Shown here one piece after another: positions 34,447-45,100 of a DNA stretch of 64,000 nucleotides. The DNA is from Globodera rostochiensis (Eukaryota; Nematoda; Chromadorea; Rhabditida; Heteroderidae). Each line of letters starts with the position of its first letter. The first letter of the stretch is position 1. Under the pieces are notes generated by a model that was not told where the DNA came from, searched no databases, and saw nothing but the letters and a program-made list of their open reading frames with translations. The stretch spans positions 1,760,666 through 1,824,665 of the forward strand of contig JAEVLN010000017.1 of the NCBI GenBank assembly GCA_018350325.1, in the 5' to 3' direction. Both the position numbers and the translations under genes were made by a program.

Positions 34447-36149
34447 TTATGAAATGATACCTTCGGGTATTGTCATTTCACTGACAGCGTTATGCATTTC
34501 TTCGCCTAATTTATCATAGTTTAAATGTGAATTAAATTTATATTTTTTGACTTTGCCAACAAAAAATTCTTCGAATTTGGCAACAATTTCATCAAAATCT
34601 GGAGTTCGACCGGCTTTCAATTGCTCATAAATTCCTTTTACGAAAACGGAGGATTTGGCAAAGTAGCAAAGCTTCATCAACTAAAATTGAAATACATTTG
34701 GCGATTCCAAAATGTTAAACTGATCTTAAAAATTCAAAAAAGAATGCATTAATATATTTTTTTCAAAATTTTGGTAATTAGGTAGTTTAGCAATTTGTTT
34801 ATAGGCTACCGGTCCGAAGGTTGAATTGTTTTATAACTTTTTTAACCTGGCCTAAATAAATGAAAGCTCTCAACGAGATGAAACATTTACAAGCGAAAAC
34901 TAAACGATCTCTTAAATGAAAAAAAGTTATGGCCAGAAAACACCTCCAAAAAATGGCCATTTTCGAGTTTATACTTTTTGGCCATAACTCTTTTAAGCAT
35001 TGTCCAAGCGCAATGCTTTAGCTTAATGATAACTCACTTTGGACCTTCGGGCCATTCGACCTTCGGACCGGATGCGGATCGATCGCCAAAAACCAAAGAT
35101 TTTGAATATATCTCAAAAGTACTAACTAACTCACACCATTTGAAGCCATTTTATTTTGCTTTATTTTTCAATTTACCCACTTGCTCTTGCGTTTGATGGC
35201 GAAATTGAAGTCGGTTTAACAGCAAGTCCCAATTTTTCTGCACAAAATCATTGCATTTTACAGACATTTCTGTGACAATTTGAGGATAATACTCTTTCAT
35301 TGTGTTAAATGGCTCGTCAATACTATTTTTCTTCATATTCTTTTTGAAATTATGGAGGGCGTTGGCGACCATGTGCCAGGCTTTGGATGTGCTCGTCACA
35401 CTATTCATAGGTAAAACAACTAAAATTGTAATTTTTATTCAATTTAAAACAAAAATATTTTCCCAGACATTTTGAAGAAATCATTTGTAGTTCTGAGACA
35501 TTAAATTTTTGAGTCCCGGAAAATCGGTCACCTGAAAATTGGTCACCTGGGATTTTCGAAAAATTGGTCACCGAAAATTGGTCACCAAGGAAAATTGGTC
35601 ACCACGATATTTTGAGTTTTTCGTTCTAACTTTTTTCAAACAACTCTAAGGGCTTAGTTGTCTTTACTATGTTAGTCAACTCGAAGAGATCTTTTGATTG
35701 ATACTAATTGCAACTAATTAGGCTTAGTATAAACAAAGTTAGCGTAAAGGGGCGCGAGTTTTCTCGGAAGCAAAACACTTTTCAGCTTACAACATTTTTA
35801 AAAGTCTACAGAATAAAAGAATTTATTACCATTTGACAGCATTTAGTCTGAAGAGCTTTTTCCTAAGGAAATCTAAGCTTTAGAGTTGTTCGAAAAAAGT
35901 TAGAACGAAAAACTCGAAATATCCTGGTGACCAATTTTCTTTGGTGACCAATTTTCCGAAAACCCTTGGTGATCAATTTTCCGGTGACCGATTTTCCGTT
36001 ACCAAATTTTTTAGCATTTTCATATTCTATTTACCTTTGCTTTCATCATATAAGTAATTAATGGTGCTCACAGCATTATTTTGTTCCTGATTTTCCATTT
36101 GATAGGAATAATAAAAAGCATTTAAAATGCATAAAAATATTGTAAGCAT
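34447..36149 (-). CDS. Secreted helical protein X (195 aa, three exons)
   Basis: Exons 36035-36149, 35181-35419 and 34447-34680 splice in phase. MLTIFLCILNAFYYSYQ is a short hydrophobic leader. The mature chain includes STSKAWHMVANALHNFKKNM, TEMSVKCNDFVQKNWDLLLN and LMKLCYFAKSSVFVKGIYEQ, and ends VSEMTIPEGIIS. The last segment parallels gene Y directly downstream, suggesting tandem duplication. Both introns are large by local standards (615 and 500 bases) because each carries a foldback element (35508-36005 and 34809-35071). Function unknown; secretion is inferred. Confidence 0.7.
34809..35071. repeat. Foldback element with CCGGTCCGAAGGT ends, in intron 2 of gene X
   Basis: The left end CCGGTCCGAAGGTTGAAT mirrors the right end ATTCGACCTTCGGACCGG. 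The phrase GACCTTCGGGCCATTC repeats beside the right end. The interior contains AAAAAAAGTTATGGCC and its inverse GGCCATAACTCTTTTAAG, plus AACTTTTTT. Confidence 0.8.
35508..36005. repeat. Foldback element with iterated GAAAATTGGTCACC ends, in intron 1 of gene X
   Basis: The left arm (about 35508-35655) has five variants of AAAATTGGTCACC, then TTTTTCGTTCTAACTTTTTT. The right arm (about 35878-36005) is its mirror, with GGTGACCAATTTTC variants and AAAAAAGTTAGAACGAAAAA. It ends only about 30 bases from the splice donor of exon 1. The middle (220 bp) has no coding capacity. Confidence 0.88.
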
Positions 36150-37419
36150 TTTAAATTTATCTGCACAATTTAATGCATATGCAATATATTTTTGAGAGTA
36201 TCACATGCAATTATGACACGAATAATAAATACGTAAATAAATCGTAAAATTTCTATACAATTCACTAATAAAGACACATCAGCGTTGCCACTTGGCCCGA
36301 GAAAATGTCCTATTTTTGATTAAATTTTTTTTTCTGAAAATAATTTGCCTAAATTTTTTAAATTTTGACTCTCATACTCAAAATTTTGACACCGTCGTAC
36401 CGCCCAAAAAACAACTTTTGTAATCAAATTTAGGCAATCTGTCCTTAAACTTAGCTTATATCCATCTCTATTAACTAGTGCCTTCAATTTTATACTGTTA
36501 AAATAAAGCGGAAAAAACCTATTAATTTATTTTAAATAAATTGTTTATGCAAAAAAAAAATTTTTTATATTGCTATTTTCAATGGTAATTAAAATTATTA
36601 ATAAAAATAAAAATGCCTCTTAAGTATCAAATGCTAATCTCATATATTTTTGGGTGAATAAATCAATAAATATACGTAAATTAGGGCCACGATTTATATG
36701 AATAAAAATCTCGAAATATGGCCATAAAATATGGATAAAAAATTGCAAAATATTTTCAAATTATAGCAAAAAATGGGCAAGATTTCCTGATAGAAGTAAT
36801 AAGAGAAATAAATTTTTATATGCAAATTAAAGGCATTTTAGAGAGAAAATTTTTATCATTTTTTTGTTGTCAGAATTTTTATTGCGAAATTTTAAAATTT
36901 TAAGGGGTGCTTTTTTTAGAAATTTTGAATAAGTTGATCCTTAGTGGTGTATTTTCGTTTTTATTGCATTTTTGTAAAAAAGGGCAAAAAAAAATATGGA
37001 AAATATGGATTATAAAATGGGCTCTAGAAGGCCAAACAAAGCTAAAACATCATTTATGCTATTATACGCTGTTCCAAGTGCGTAAAAAATCGTTGCCCTA
37101 GTAATAATTCAATAATAATAAAAATTTATAATAAACCCGCCATCTTTAAATGATACAATTTGTCAAAATATTCTCATTGAAAATTTTGACAAACGCGTCT
37201 TTTTAAAACTTAAAAATAGACTCAAGCCCGTATTTAGAGGGAGGGGGGTGGGGTGGCAATCTAGTGCTGCGCGAATCCCAAAATTTCCCGATATTCGATA
37301 CCGAGAATTGACCCCGAGGCTTGATACCGAGACCCAAAAACCTGAGACTTTTCTCAAGACCGAGCCTCTCGTGCAACCATAGAAGGGACCCTTTTGATTT
37401 GCAGAAATAGTATTTCGTT
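36150..37419. other. Intergenic region, AT-rich, no supported gene
   Basis: It contains 'CTCGAAATATGGCCATAAAAT' (about 36710), an inverse copy of the ATCCATGGCCATATTTCGAG motif at 6010-6045, and a TCTCG-type module (37265-37375) starting TGCTGCGCGAATCCC. The short open frames are not protein-like. Confidence 0.5.
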
Positions 37420-37615
37420 AACTAGAGACCGGAATCTAGAAAAACCCCGGATCAGGATTTCGGAAATGACCAGGATCAGGATATAACAGAATCAAAATCC
37501 TGATTTTTCAGGATGTCCTGATCCTGGTGTTTCGACGAAAATACCAGGATTCCGGATCAGGAGTCCTGGAAAATCCTGTCCGTGCTCCGGTCCTGTCCGG
37601 TCTCTAAAGATGTTA
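37420..37615. repeat. Dispersed CCTGATCC-rich element, copy 2
   Basis: Inverse-orientation relative of the element in the intron at 27830-28025: it shares TGGTGTTTCGACGAAAATAC, GGATCAGGAGTCCTGG and CCGGTCCTGTCCGG. It lies between genes. Confidence 0.75.
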
Positions 37616-37713
37616 ACGTCGTTAGCATCCTCAAAAACAGAATTCTCAAAAAAAATTGTACTTTTGAAGATTTCTTTAAAATGCAATAAAGACGGAAATC
37701 GGTACCCCGCAAT

Positions 37714-38066
37714 TGGGCGCGCACGATTGGGCGCCGACAAGTTTTTCGTTAAAACTTTGTTCAAAGTCAACCAAATCAAACAGTCTTAGTATCATTTGAA
37801 AACATGTAATAAGTAGAAGCTTACAAAGGCAAGAGTTAAGCGATTCGACTTAAACAAAGAAAGTTATGCCGTCACCACGACAAAAATGGCAATTTTTACA
37901 GGTTTTAAACCTATAACCTTTTTTTGAAAAGTCGTGCCGCGCCCAATCGTGCGCGTCCAACGTGCCGCGCCCAATCGTGTGCGCCCAATCGTGCCGCACC
38001 CAATCGTGCCGGCGCCCAATCGTGCGCGCCCAATCGTGCGCGCCCAATCGTGCCGCACCCAATCAG
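37714..38066. repeat. Foldback element with GCGCCCAATCGTGC iterations
   Basis: The left end (37714-37736) reads GGGCGCGCACGATTGGGCGCC. The right end (about 37929-38066) is a run of eight or so copies of the inverse word GCGCCCAATCGTGC with alternating GC linkers. The interior contains GTATCATTTGAAAACATGTA, AGAAGCTTACAAAGGCAAGA and AAAGAAAGTTATG. Part of the same structural class as the elements at 34.8 and 35.5 kb. Confidence 0.8.
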
Positions 38067-38721
38067 GGCTGTGTCGAAAGTAAAAAAAAAGTCGAAATCG
38101 AAAATCGAAAATCGAAACTGAAAAGTTCGAAATCGAAAATCGAAAGGAAAAAAACGTCGAAAATCGAAATTCGAAAATCGAAAATCGAAACAAAATCGAA
38201 AATTTTTTTTATGTGATTAGAAAAAATTTTTTTTAAATAATTTATTTAATAAATATTTTTTGAAATATTCACTTGTTCATTTTTAAAATTTTGAAGGATG
38301 CATTTTTTGTTTCAGAGGCCTTCATATGCCCATTTTAAGCTTTTATGAGGGTGGGGTGTCGGCGGTGCCGATAGGCGCCGCCGAGAAAATTTTGATTTTT
38401 TGACTCAATTTGTTAAGAAAAATGATCCAAAAACCACAATGAATTGGTCGACTTTATGCTTTCAGTGGCGGCCCGTCGGTGCCGATAGGCGCCGCTGGGA
38501 GAAATTTGGGGGTTTTGTTAAGCAATTTCACCAAAATTTTCGCAAAATTGAGCTTTTTTCTTCGTAATTTTGGGGAAAACATTTTTACATAAGAGTGGAG
38601 AATGTACGGCGGTCTTTTTTTGTAAGTATTTTAATTTAAAAATAATTGAAAATCATTAAAAATGTTCCGTTAATGGGGGATAGAATGTGAAGGCCGAAGA
38701 AAAGTTAAAAAAGTGATCGCA

Positions 38722-38782
38722 CTGTAGCGGGTTCGAACCCAAAAGACAAAATCGTAAAGACAAACCACTGAGCTATAAATTT
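38722..38782 (-). other. tRNA-like segment (possible SINE head)
   Basis: On the minus strand TATAGCTCAGTGGTTTG fits an A box and GGGTTCGAACCCGC a B box with a perfect T-loop palindrome. The anticodon region lacks a stem and loop, so it is not a working tRNA. Confidence 0.45.
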
Positions 38783-38992
38783 ACCTGTTGGACGCATGTA
38801 AAAAAGATTGAAAGTTTGTCAAAAAGTTGGCAAGACCACTGCCCATCCTTGCCAAAAATTTAAAAACCTGGACCTCCGACTTTCGAAATTATTTTCGAAA
38901 AACAGCCCATTTTTGTCGAAATCGAAAATCGAAAGGAAAAAAACGTCGAAAATCGAAATTCGAAAATCGAAAATCGAAATTTCGACACAGCC

Positions 38993-39196
38993 CTGCACCC
39001 AATCGTGCCGGCGCCCAATCGTGCGCGCCCAATCGTGCCGCGCCCAATCGTGCGCGCCCAATCGTGCCGCACCCAATCGTGCCGGCGCCCAATCGTGCCG
39101 CGCCCAATCGTGCGCGCCCAATCGTGCCGCACCCAATCGTGCCGCGCCCAATCGTGCCCCGCCCAATCGTGCCGGCGCCCAATCGTGCGCGCCCAT
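38993..39196. repeat. GCGCCCAATCGTGC minisatellite, second array
   Basis: Thirteen or so copies of the same 14-16 bp phrase in the same orientation as the first array. Both arrays border a stretch of TCGAAAATCGAAA iterations (38085-38200 and 38918-38985), and the borders AGGGCTGTGTCGAAA and TTTCGACACAGCCCT are inverted. It suggests that one element was split or duplicated, with about 0.9 kb between the arrays. Confidence 0.8.
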
Positions 39197-39632
39197 GTTT
39201 AAGTGGTTCAAAAACGCAGTTTATCCGAAAATTTTTTATGTGACTAAAAAAATTATTTTATTAAAATAAATATTTTAATAAAATATTGTTTGATAGGTCG
39301 TCATTTTTCTCTTAATTGCGATCAATAATATTAGGGTTGGCAGAAATTGGAAAATAATCGCCAAAATTATTGATTTTCTGAGTGACGGACGTACATATTA
39401 ATGAAATGTCAGAAATATTGATTCGGGTGAGAATTTATTGAAGAATATGATTTATTATTTGCTTTTATCCATTTTAGTTTTTTATTTCATTTTTTGGATA
39501 TTTATTATTCTTTAAAATTTATTGCGAAAAATTCTTTAACACGAAATCATTGACAAATTTTTGCAATCAAATTTTGTATTTAAATTATAAAATTAAATTA
39601 TAAATTCAGACGTTGTTTTTTGCCCCAAGTAA

Positions 39633-40576
39633 ATGGAAGAGTTTTGGATTTTAATTTTGGTTTCATTCTTCGTAATAAATTCATGGGACAACGCCGAATC
39701 CGTACAATTGGAGGAATTGCCACTCCAAACATTTGACGAATTATTCGTAGAAGAATGGTGGGACAAAGATGAAGCCGAAGATTTGAAAACCCCAGCGCCA
39801 ACAAATTGTGGACAAAATGTCCATCACCAAATCGATAGGCAGAACATCCAGCTTGGACAAATTGAATCCAATTCAACTGATCAGAATCCTCCTCTCACAG
39901 AGTCTGATCACTATGAAAATGAAAAAATGAATTCAAATGAAAAACGTATAATTATTGACAAATTCCACGCAATTAAAGACGAATTTAAGCAAAAAGGAAA
40001 ATATTCAACAAAAGAGTGGGCTCAAATTTACAATAAAATTGCGAAACATTTAAAAGTCAATCGCTAAAAAATATATGAATGGAAAAAAGAATTTGGCCTA
40101 AGTCGAAAGATGCATAACTTTGGGAAGAAAAAAAATGATCGAAAAAATTTGATAGAGAAATTTGATCAAATGAAAGCCGAGTTAAAGCGGGACGGATTCA
40201 AAAGTTCATATAAAAATGAATTAGATAAAACTGTCGCAAAAGAGTTGGGCCTCAGTTTTACAACAATTTACAAATGGAAAAGTGAACTTGGCCAAACCAG
40301 TGAGTTTTTCGAGCCTAATTATTATTTATTTAAATTACTTAAAATTCTTTTACAGCACCAAATAAATACCCCCATAGCGAACAAACGGAATTGATGAAAT
40401 GTTATTATGAAATTAAAGATCAAAATCCTAAAATGAGTGATGCGGACATTGCCAAAATGTTCAGAATTGGATCACGCACTTTGGTTAATTGGAAGAGACA
40501 ATTTAAACGACAGCAATTTCATCCAAATTCTGTTGATGAAAATTCTGTGGAAGAGAATGCCGCGGCAAATGCTTAA
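39633..40576 (+). pseudogene. Secreted protein with three HTH-like repeats, interrupted by an in-frame TAA
   Basis: The frame starts MEEFWILILVSFFVINSWDN (signal peptide), followed by an acidic Gln/Asn-rich spacer. It then has three related helix-turn-helix-like blocks: IAKHLKVNR-stop-KIYEWKKEFGLS, VAKELGLSFTTIYKWKSELGQT and IAKMFRIGSRTLVNWKRQFK. A TAA at 40065-40067 interrupts block one exactly where block two has a Thr of FTT; the same frame continues on both sides. An intron (40300-40355, GTGAGT...TTACAG) joins block two to block three in phase, and the gene ends EENAAANA. Either it is a recent pseudogene or allele, or translation reads through or restarts at Met 40110. Helix-turn-helix blocks usually bind DNA; a leader in front would suit an exported nuclear effector, but that is speculation. 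Confidence 0.7.
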
Positions 40577-40727
40577 GAAATTGAGAACTCGAATTCGGAA
40601 TGTACTTGAATGAATAGTCAATGTTTGCAAAATTTGAATGAAACGATTCGTCAAGAGAATCATCACTTCCTATTTTTGCTTAAATTTCTTAGCACAAAGA
40701 TGATGGAATCGATAAAGGCTTTCTGGC

Positions 40728-40799
40728 TCCCCGGTAGCTCAGTGGAGGAGCTGCCCACGGATTGGGCTAAGTTCGTGGGTTCGAGTTCCACCCGGGGTT
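40728..40799 (+). pseudogene. tRNA-like pseudogene
   Basis: The arms are nearly complete. TCCCCGG pairs with CCGGGGT except the first pair, the D arm is GCTC...GAGC and the T arm is GTGGG-TTCGAGT-TCCAC. The anticodon stem is GCCC/GGGC with loop ACGGATT. That loop lacks the invariant T before the anticodon and the purine after it, so decoding (nominally GGA) is doubtful. Pol III A and B boxes are intact. Either a decayed tRNA or the head of a SINE. Confidence 0.5.
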
Positions 40800-40997
40800 A
40801 ACATTTTGCCTACCTATTTATTGTGTGAAAAATACGCGTTGTTCGCATAAACGATATCTAAATTTTGTGTGGTCAAAATCAATGGGCACGGCACTTTTTT
40901 GATGGTTTTCGACAGCACAAATGTTTGCACTTCGTCCAAAAAATTGAAGGCCGTTTTCTTGCATGCAAAAAACAACCTCCACTATTAAAAGTTATAA

Positions 40998-41716
40998 GTA
41001 GGGATCGGACCGATATGCACCAAAAATGGCCAAATATGCGCATATATATGCACCAAAAAAAGGCCAAAATATGCACCAAAATATGCCAAAAATGCCGAAA
41101 TATGCACCAAAAATGCCGAAATATGCATCGAAAAATGGCACTTTTAGTTCACTATTTTGCTTAATACTTAATTTTTTCATCTTTTAACGTCTGATAAGTA
41201 GGTTTAAAGCCTTTTCGCATATTATTTTAGTATTTTTGGAAAGTTGAACAAATTGAGAAAAAAGTTCCGGAATTTTAACTGTCAGGCCAATTCATCGCCG
41301 GCTGGCCATCTCCGCGCCAGCCACTCGAGCGCTGCGCCATTTCAGCGCCGCGATTTTTCCCCTTATTTTTATGAAAATGTTCAATTCTTCAAGCATTTTT
41401 TTCAAAAATGACTAAACCTTATTGTTAAAAATATGAATTATTTTTCAAAAACAGCCAGAAATCCATGATTTTGGGTTCATTTTATCAAATTTTTGAACAA
41501 AAATGCTAAAATATGCTCGAAATATGCAAAATATGCCAAAATATGCAAAATATGTAAAAAATATGCACGAACCCCCAAAATATGAAAAATATGTTTTTTT
41601 AAACTTGACCAAAAAAGCTCAAACCAACGCGAAAAGGCTATTTTTAAGCCGTATTCTTCAAAGCATATGAGAAAACAAAATATGCAAAATGCATATAATC
41701 CGTTCCCTAGTTATAA
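40998..41716. repeat. AAATATGC-rich element with GGGATCGGACCGATATGCA ends
   Basis: The left end GTAGGGATCGGACCGATATGCA mirrors the right end TGCATATAATCCGTTCCCTAG. Both flanks are filled with AAAATATGCACC / ATATGCCAAA iterations. A related patch is at 2690-2712. No coding potential. Downstream (41740-41880) is an AACTTTGTTCAA...AAAAAAGTTATGAG segment like the foldback interiors. Confidence 0.65.
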
Positions 41717-42147
41717 GTGAAAAAGGTAAAAATCGGACTTTTTCATTGTTTTCAGGTCATAACTTTGTTCAATTTTATCCATGCTTTTTCGGATGCTTAC
41801 AAATGGCTTCTTCTTCTTACGGCCTTTCGAATGATATAAAGATTATGAAGATTGGTCAGTCTTGAAAAAAGTTATGAGCTGTTAAACGTTCCTGGGACGG
41901 AGTTGGCAGGACGGAGTTGACCCGTTTCGCCTATGGGCACACTCCTGCAGCAGAGAAAAACCTCTGTACTATCTCGCTTCTCCTTTTATCTCTAACATGT
42001 TCTCTTCATTTGGCGTTCTCTCTCATCTTTTTAATAATATTTTGGGACCATCCGCACTTTCGCAGGCTAATTTGTAAGAACTTTTCTCCCATCTCTTGTG
42101 CATGGTTGATTTACGTGCTTCAGCTTGAACTTGTTCAGAAAAATTAA
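41717..42147. other. Upstream region of the amidase gene
   Basis: The block at 41960-42110 (TCTCTAACATGTTCTCTTC, TTTGGCGTTCTCTCTCATC, ACCATCCGCACTTTCGC, AAGAACTTTTCTCCC) has a clear diverged relative in the palindrome spacer at 19190-19300. It is a repeat that now lies immediately upstream of the amidase start; whether it acts as promoter cannot be told. Confidence 0.4.
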
Positions 42148-45100
42148 ATGTTACGCTACAAATTGATCCAAACACTTTACCCCCTGCTGACTCTGATCGC
42201 CCTTCTCTACTACGCACTGGTCAACCGTGTGTTCTCACTGATCAGTCGATTCTTGCCTAAGGGTAAAGTGACATGGAGCGACGAGGAGGCCAAAGAGCCG
42301 CTGTTGTTTATGTCGGCAAAGAAAGCGGCCGAGAAAATTCGACGCAAAGAGGTTGAAAATGTTTTTGCGAAGGTCCCGTCCCCCCACCGAGAAATTTTGG
42401 TGATAGTTACCTAAGTTTGTTGTACTACCCCCCTCCCCCATTTTTCAAAAAAAAAAAATTAGTTTTCAAAGTCGATAAAAAGATTTCTCTAGGGGTGTTC
42501 GAGGGTGTACAGTCCGAATCTGGCATCGATTTCGACCAGAACCCCGGACCTGAATTTGAACAATTTTTTGAAAATACGAAAATTTTCAAAAATCAATTTT
42601 AGCCTCAAAATTATTCAAAAACCATGATTTCGGTCATTACTGCTTTTTGGTTGTAATTTTGTGCGTTTTGAGTGATTTTGAGGCCAAAATTGATTTTAAA
42701 TTTTTGAAATTTACAAAATTGTTTGAATCTGGGTCTGGGGTTCGAAATTGGTCGAAATGGAGCTCAGGATACGGAGTCTACACCCTCGAATACCTATCCC
42801 CTAGTTTACCTTAGTAGAATTTTTACGTAAAGGCTTTCAATGCCACCGGGGTTTTTTTTTGCTATTTGGTCGACACTCGCCAAAAGGCAATAATCATTAA
42901 TTTTTTGTTATTTTAATAATCACCCCGGTGTTTTCAGCTTTCCTCCACCCAATTGGTGACCCTTTACATTGCGCGTCTGCAACGCGTGCAGCCGCTTGTA
43001 AATGCGGTTGTCATGGACAATTTTGAGGCCGCACGAGCGGAGGCCGAGGCCGTCGACCTGTACATGGCCACGCTGGACGAGAAGTCGAAGGAGTTTCAAA
43101 TGGTTTTTAATACTATTGTTCACTCAACATTTTTGCTTCCAAAAATAGTTTTAAAGGGTTTTTGAACTTTTTTTAGGGGGTTTCCGGGTCTATTTTAATT
43201 TAGGCGCAATTCTAAATTATTTGGGGTCCCAAAGAATACAAAATACTATCTATAAAGCTAGATTTGAGGTGTACGGAAAATTGGTCTCCAAAATAAATTT
43301 GGATTTTTATAACATTTGTCGACCTAAACTGATTAGGTCGAACACAATGCCAAATGAAAGCCTTCGATAAGTTAGCGTTACTTTAGGCAAAATGCAATAA
43401 AAACGGAAAATGCAGTCCTAAAGTCGATTTTTAAATGGACCCCCAGGGCCGTAGCCAGAAAAAAATTTTGGGAGGGGGAATTTGAACCATCTGAGCGCGT
43501 GCAAATGGCTTTCCCAATCTGAGCGCCAAGGTATTTTATTTGAAGGAATTTTCAAAAAAGCAAATTTTTTTTTTGATTTTTGATGGCAATTTGTCAAAAA
43601 ATTGTAAAAGTGCAAAACAAAAGGGTCCCCCCTCTTGTTTTTTTTTCTCACATTTCATTTGGGGCCTGGCTACGGTCCTGGATTCCCCCCCCCCCCTCCA
43701 CCTGAAAAATTTTGTTTTCTATGGGCCTGGTCTTAGCCCAAAATTGCTATTTTTTGGGGATGTATTTGCAAATTGGCATTATTTACTAGTAGAGGCATTA
43801 GGCCTATGAAATATTAAATTTTTACGAAAATTGGTCAAAAGTCAATTTTTGCATCGAGCTCTTCTCCCTTTTCCGTTGCTGGAACCAATAATTTTTGGCT
43901 TAGATTCCAAAAGAATACAAAAAATAAATAAATGCGTAAATACATTTTTGATTTTTTTTTTTTGCTTAGCTCGCCTTCACAAAGCCGCTGCTTGGCGTGC
44001 CGTTCACTTTCAAGAACAACATGGACGCCAAAGGCTTCGTCACCGTGGCCGGGTTCAACAAATTTTTGAACAATGCGCCCGCTGAAAAGGACTCCAAAGT
44101 GATGGAAAGGTGGCGAAAAAAATTGCAAAAAATTATTAAAATAAATGGAGAGTATTTTGGGGTTCGTTCTTTTTCGGTTTACTCCCACCTCCAGGGGCTT
44201 ACCCAGAAAAAATTTTCGGGGCGGGGGGGGGGCCAAACCAAAAAAGTCGATTCTTAGGGGTGCATTTATGGATTTTATTGCATTTTTATTAAGCAATTTT
44301 CCTCAAAAAAGGGTTGGATTTTAGGGGGTGCTTTTTACGTTTAAAAATAGTTTAATTTTTAACTTTAATTTGTTAAGGGATTTGCAACCAAAATTTTAAA
44401 ATACGGCAATTTTTAAAGCTTTTTAAGAACAACTAGGTCCGGCGGTGGCGGTAAGCGCCGCCGGATATATTTTCCCAGTTTTTTTGCTGGAATTTGTTAA
44501 GAAAACTGGCCCAAAAATTAATAATTTTGCAAAAAAGGGTACCCCCTATGGTTTTTTTTACTCAAAAAATTCCCCCCCCCCCCCTTGACGCCAGATTTGG
44601 ATTTTTGTCATTTGTTTTTCCACTCAAAAAATTGCACAGATTGCGCTCTGCCGGTGCCATCCCCGTGGCAATCACCAACTTGCCCAAGCTGGCGATGAAC
44701 TGGTGTGTCGAGAACGAGGTACAAAAAAAGACGCCACCGGAAAATTTCAAAGTTTTATTATGAAATAAAGTTGTTCATAATTGCAAGAAAGTTTTTCTGA
44801 TCCGAATTTTTTTTTTAAAATTTTTTTTTGTTCATATATACAGACGATGGACACCCAGACCGGAGTCCAAAAAACCCGGAAATGTTCATAATTGGAAGAA
44901 AGTTAACGCATTTGTTTCTGACCCGAATTGTTTAAAAAAGAAAATTTTTGTTCATATAGACAGACGACGGACACCCAAACCGGAGTCCATAAAACAAAAA
45001 CTCGGAAACTAAAAAAAAAACCAGAAAGGGTGATCTTAGCCTGGAAAATGACGTTTTAATTGACCCGTTTCAGGTGTTCGGCCGCACCGTTAACCCGTAC

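Noticed and set aside
38808..39269. Overlapping Arg/Pro/Ala-rich open frames on both strands
   Set aside because: These are artefacts of the GCGCCCAATCGTGC minisatellite.
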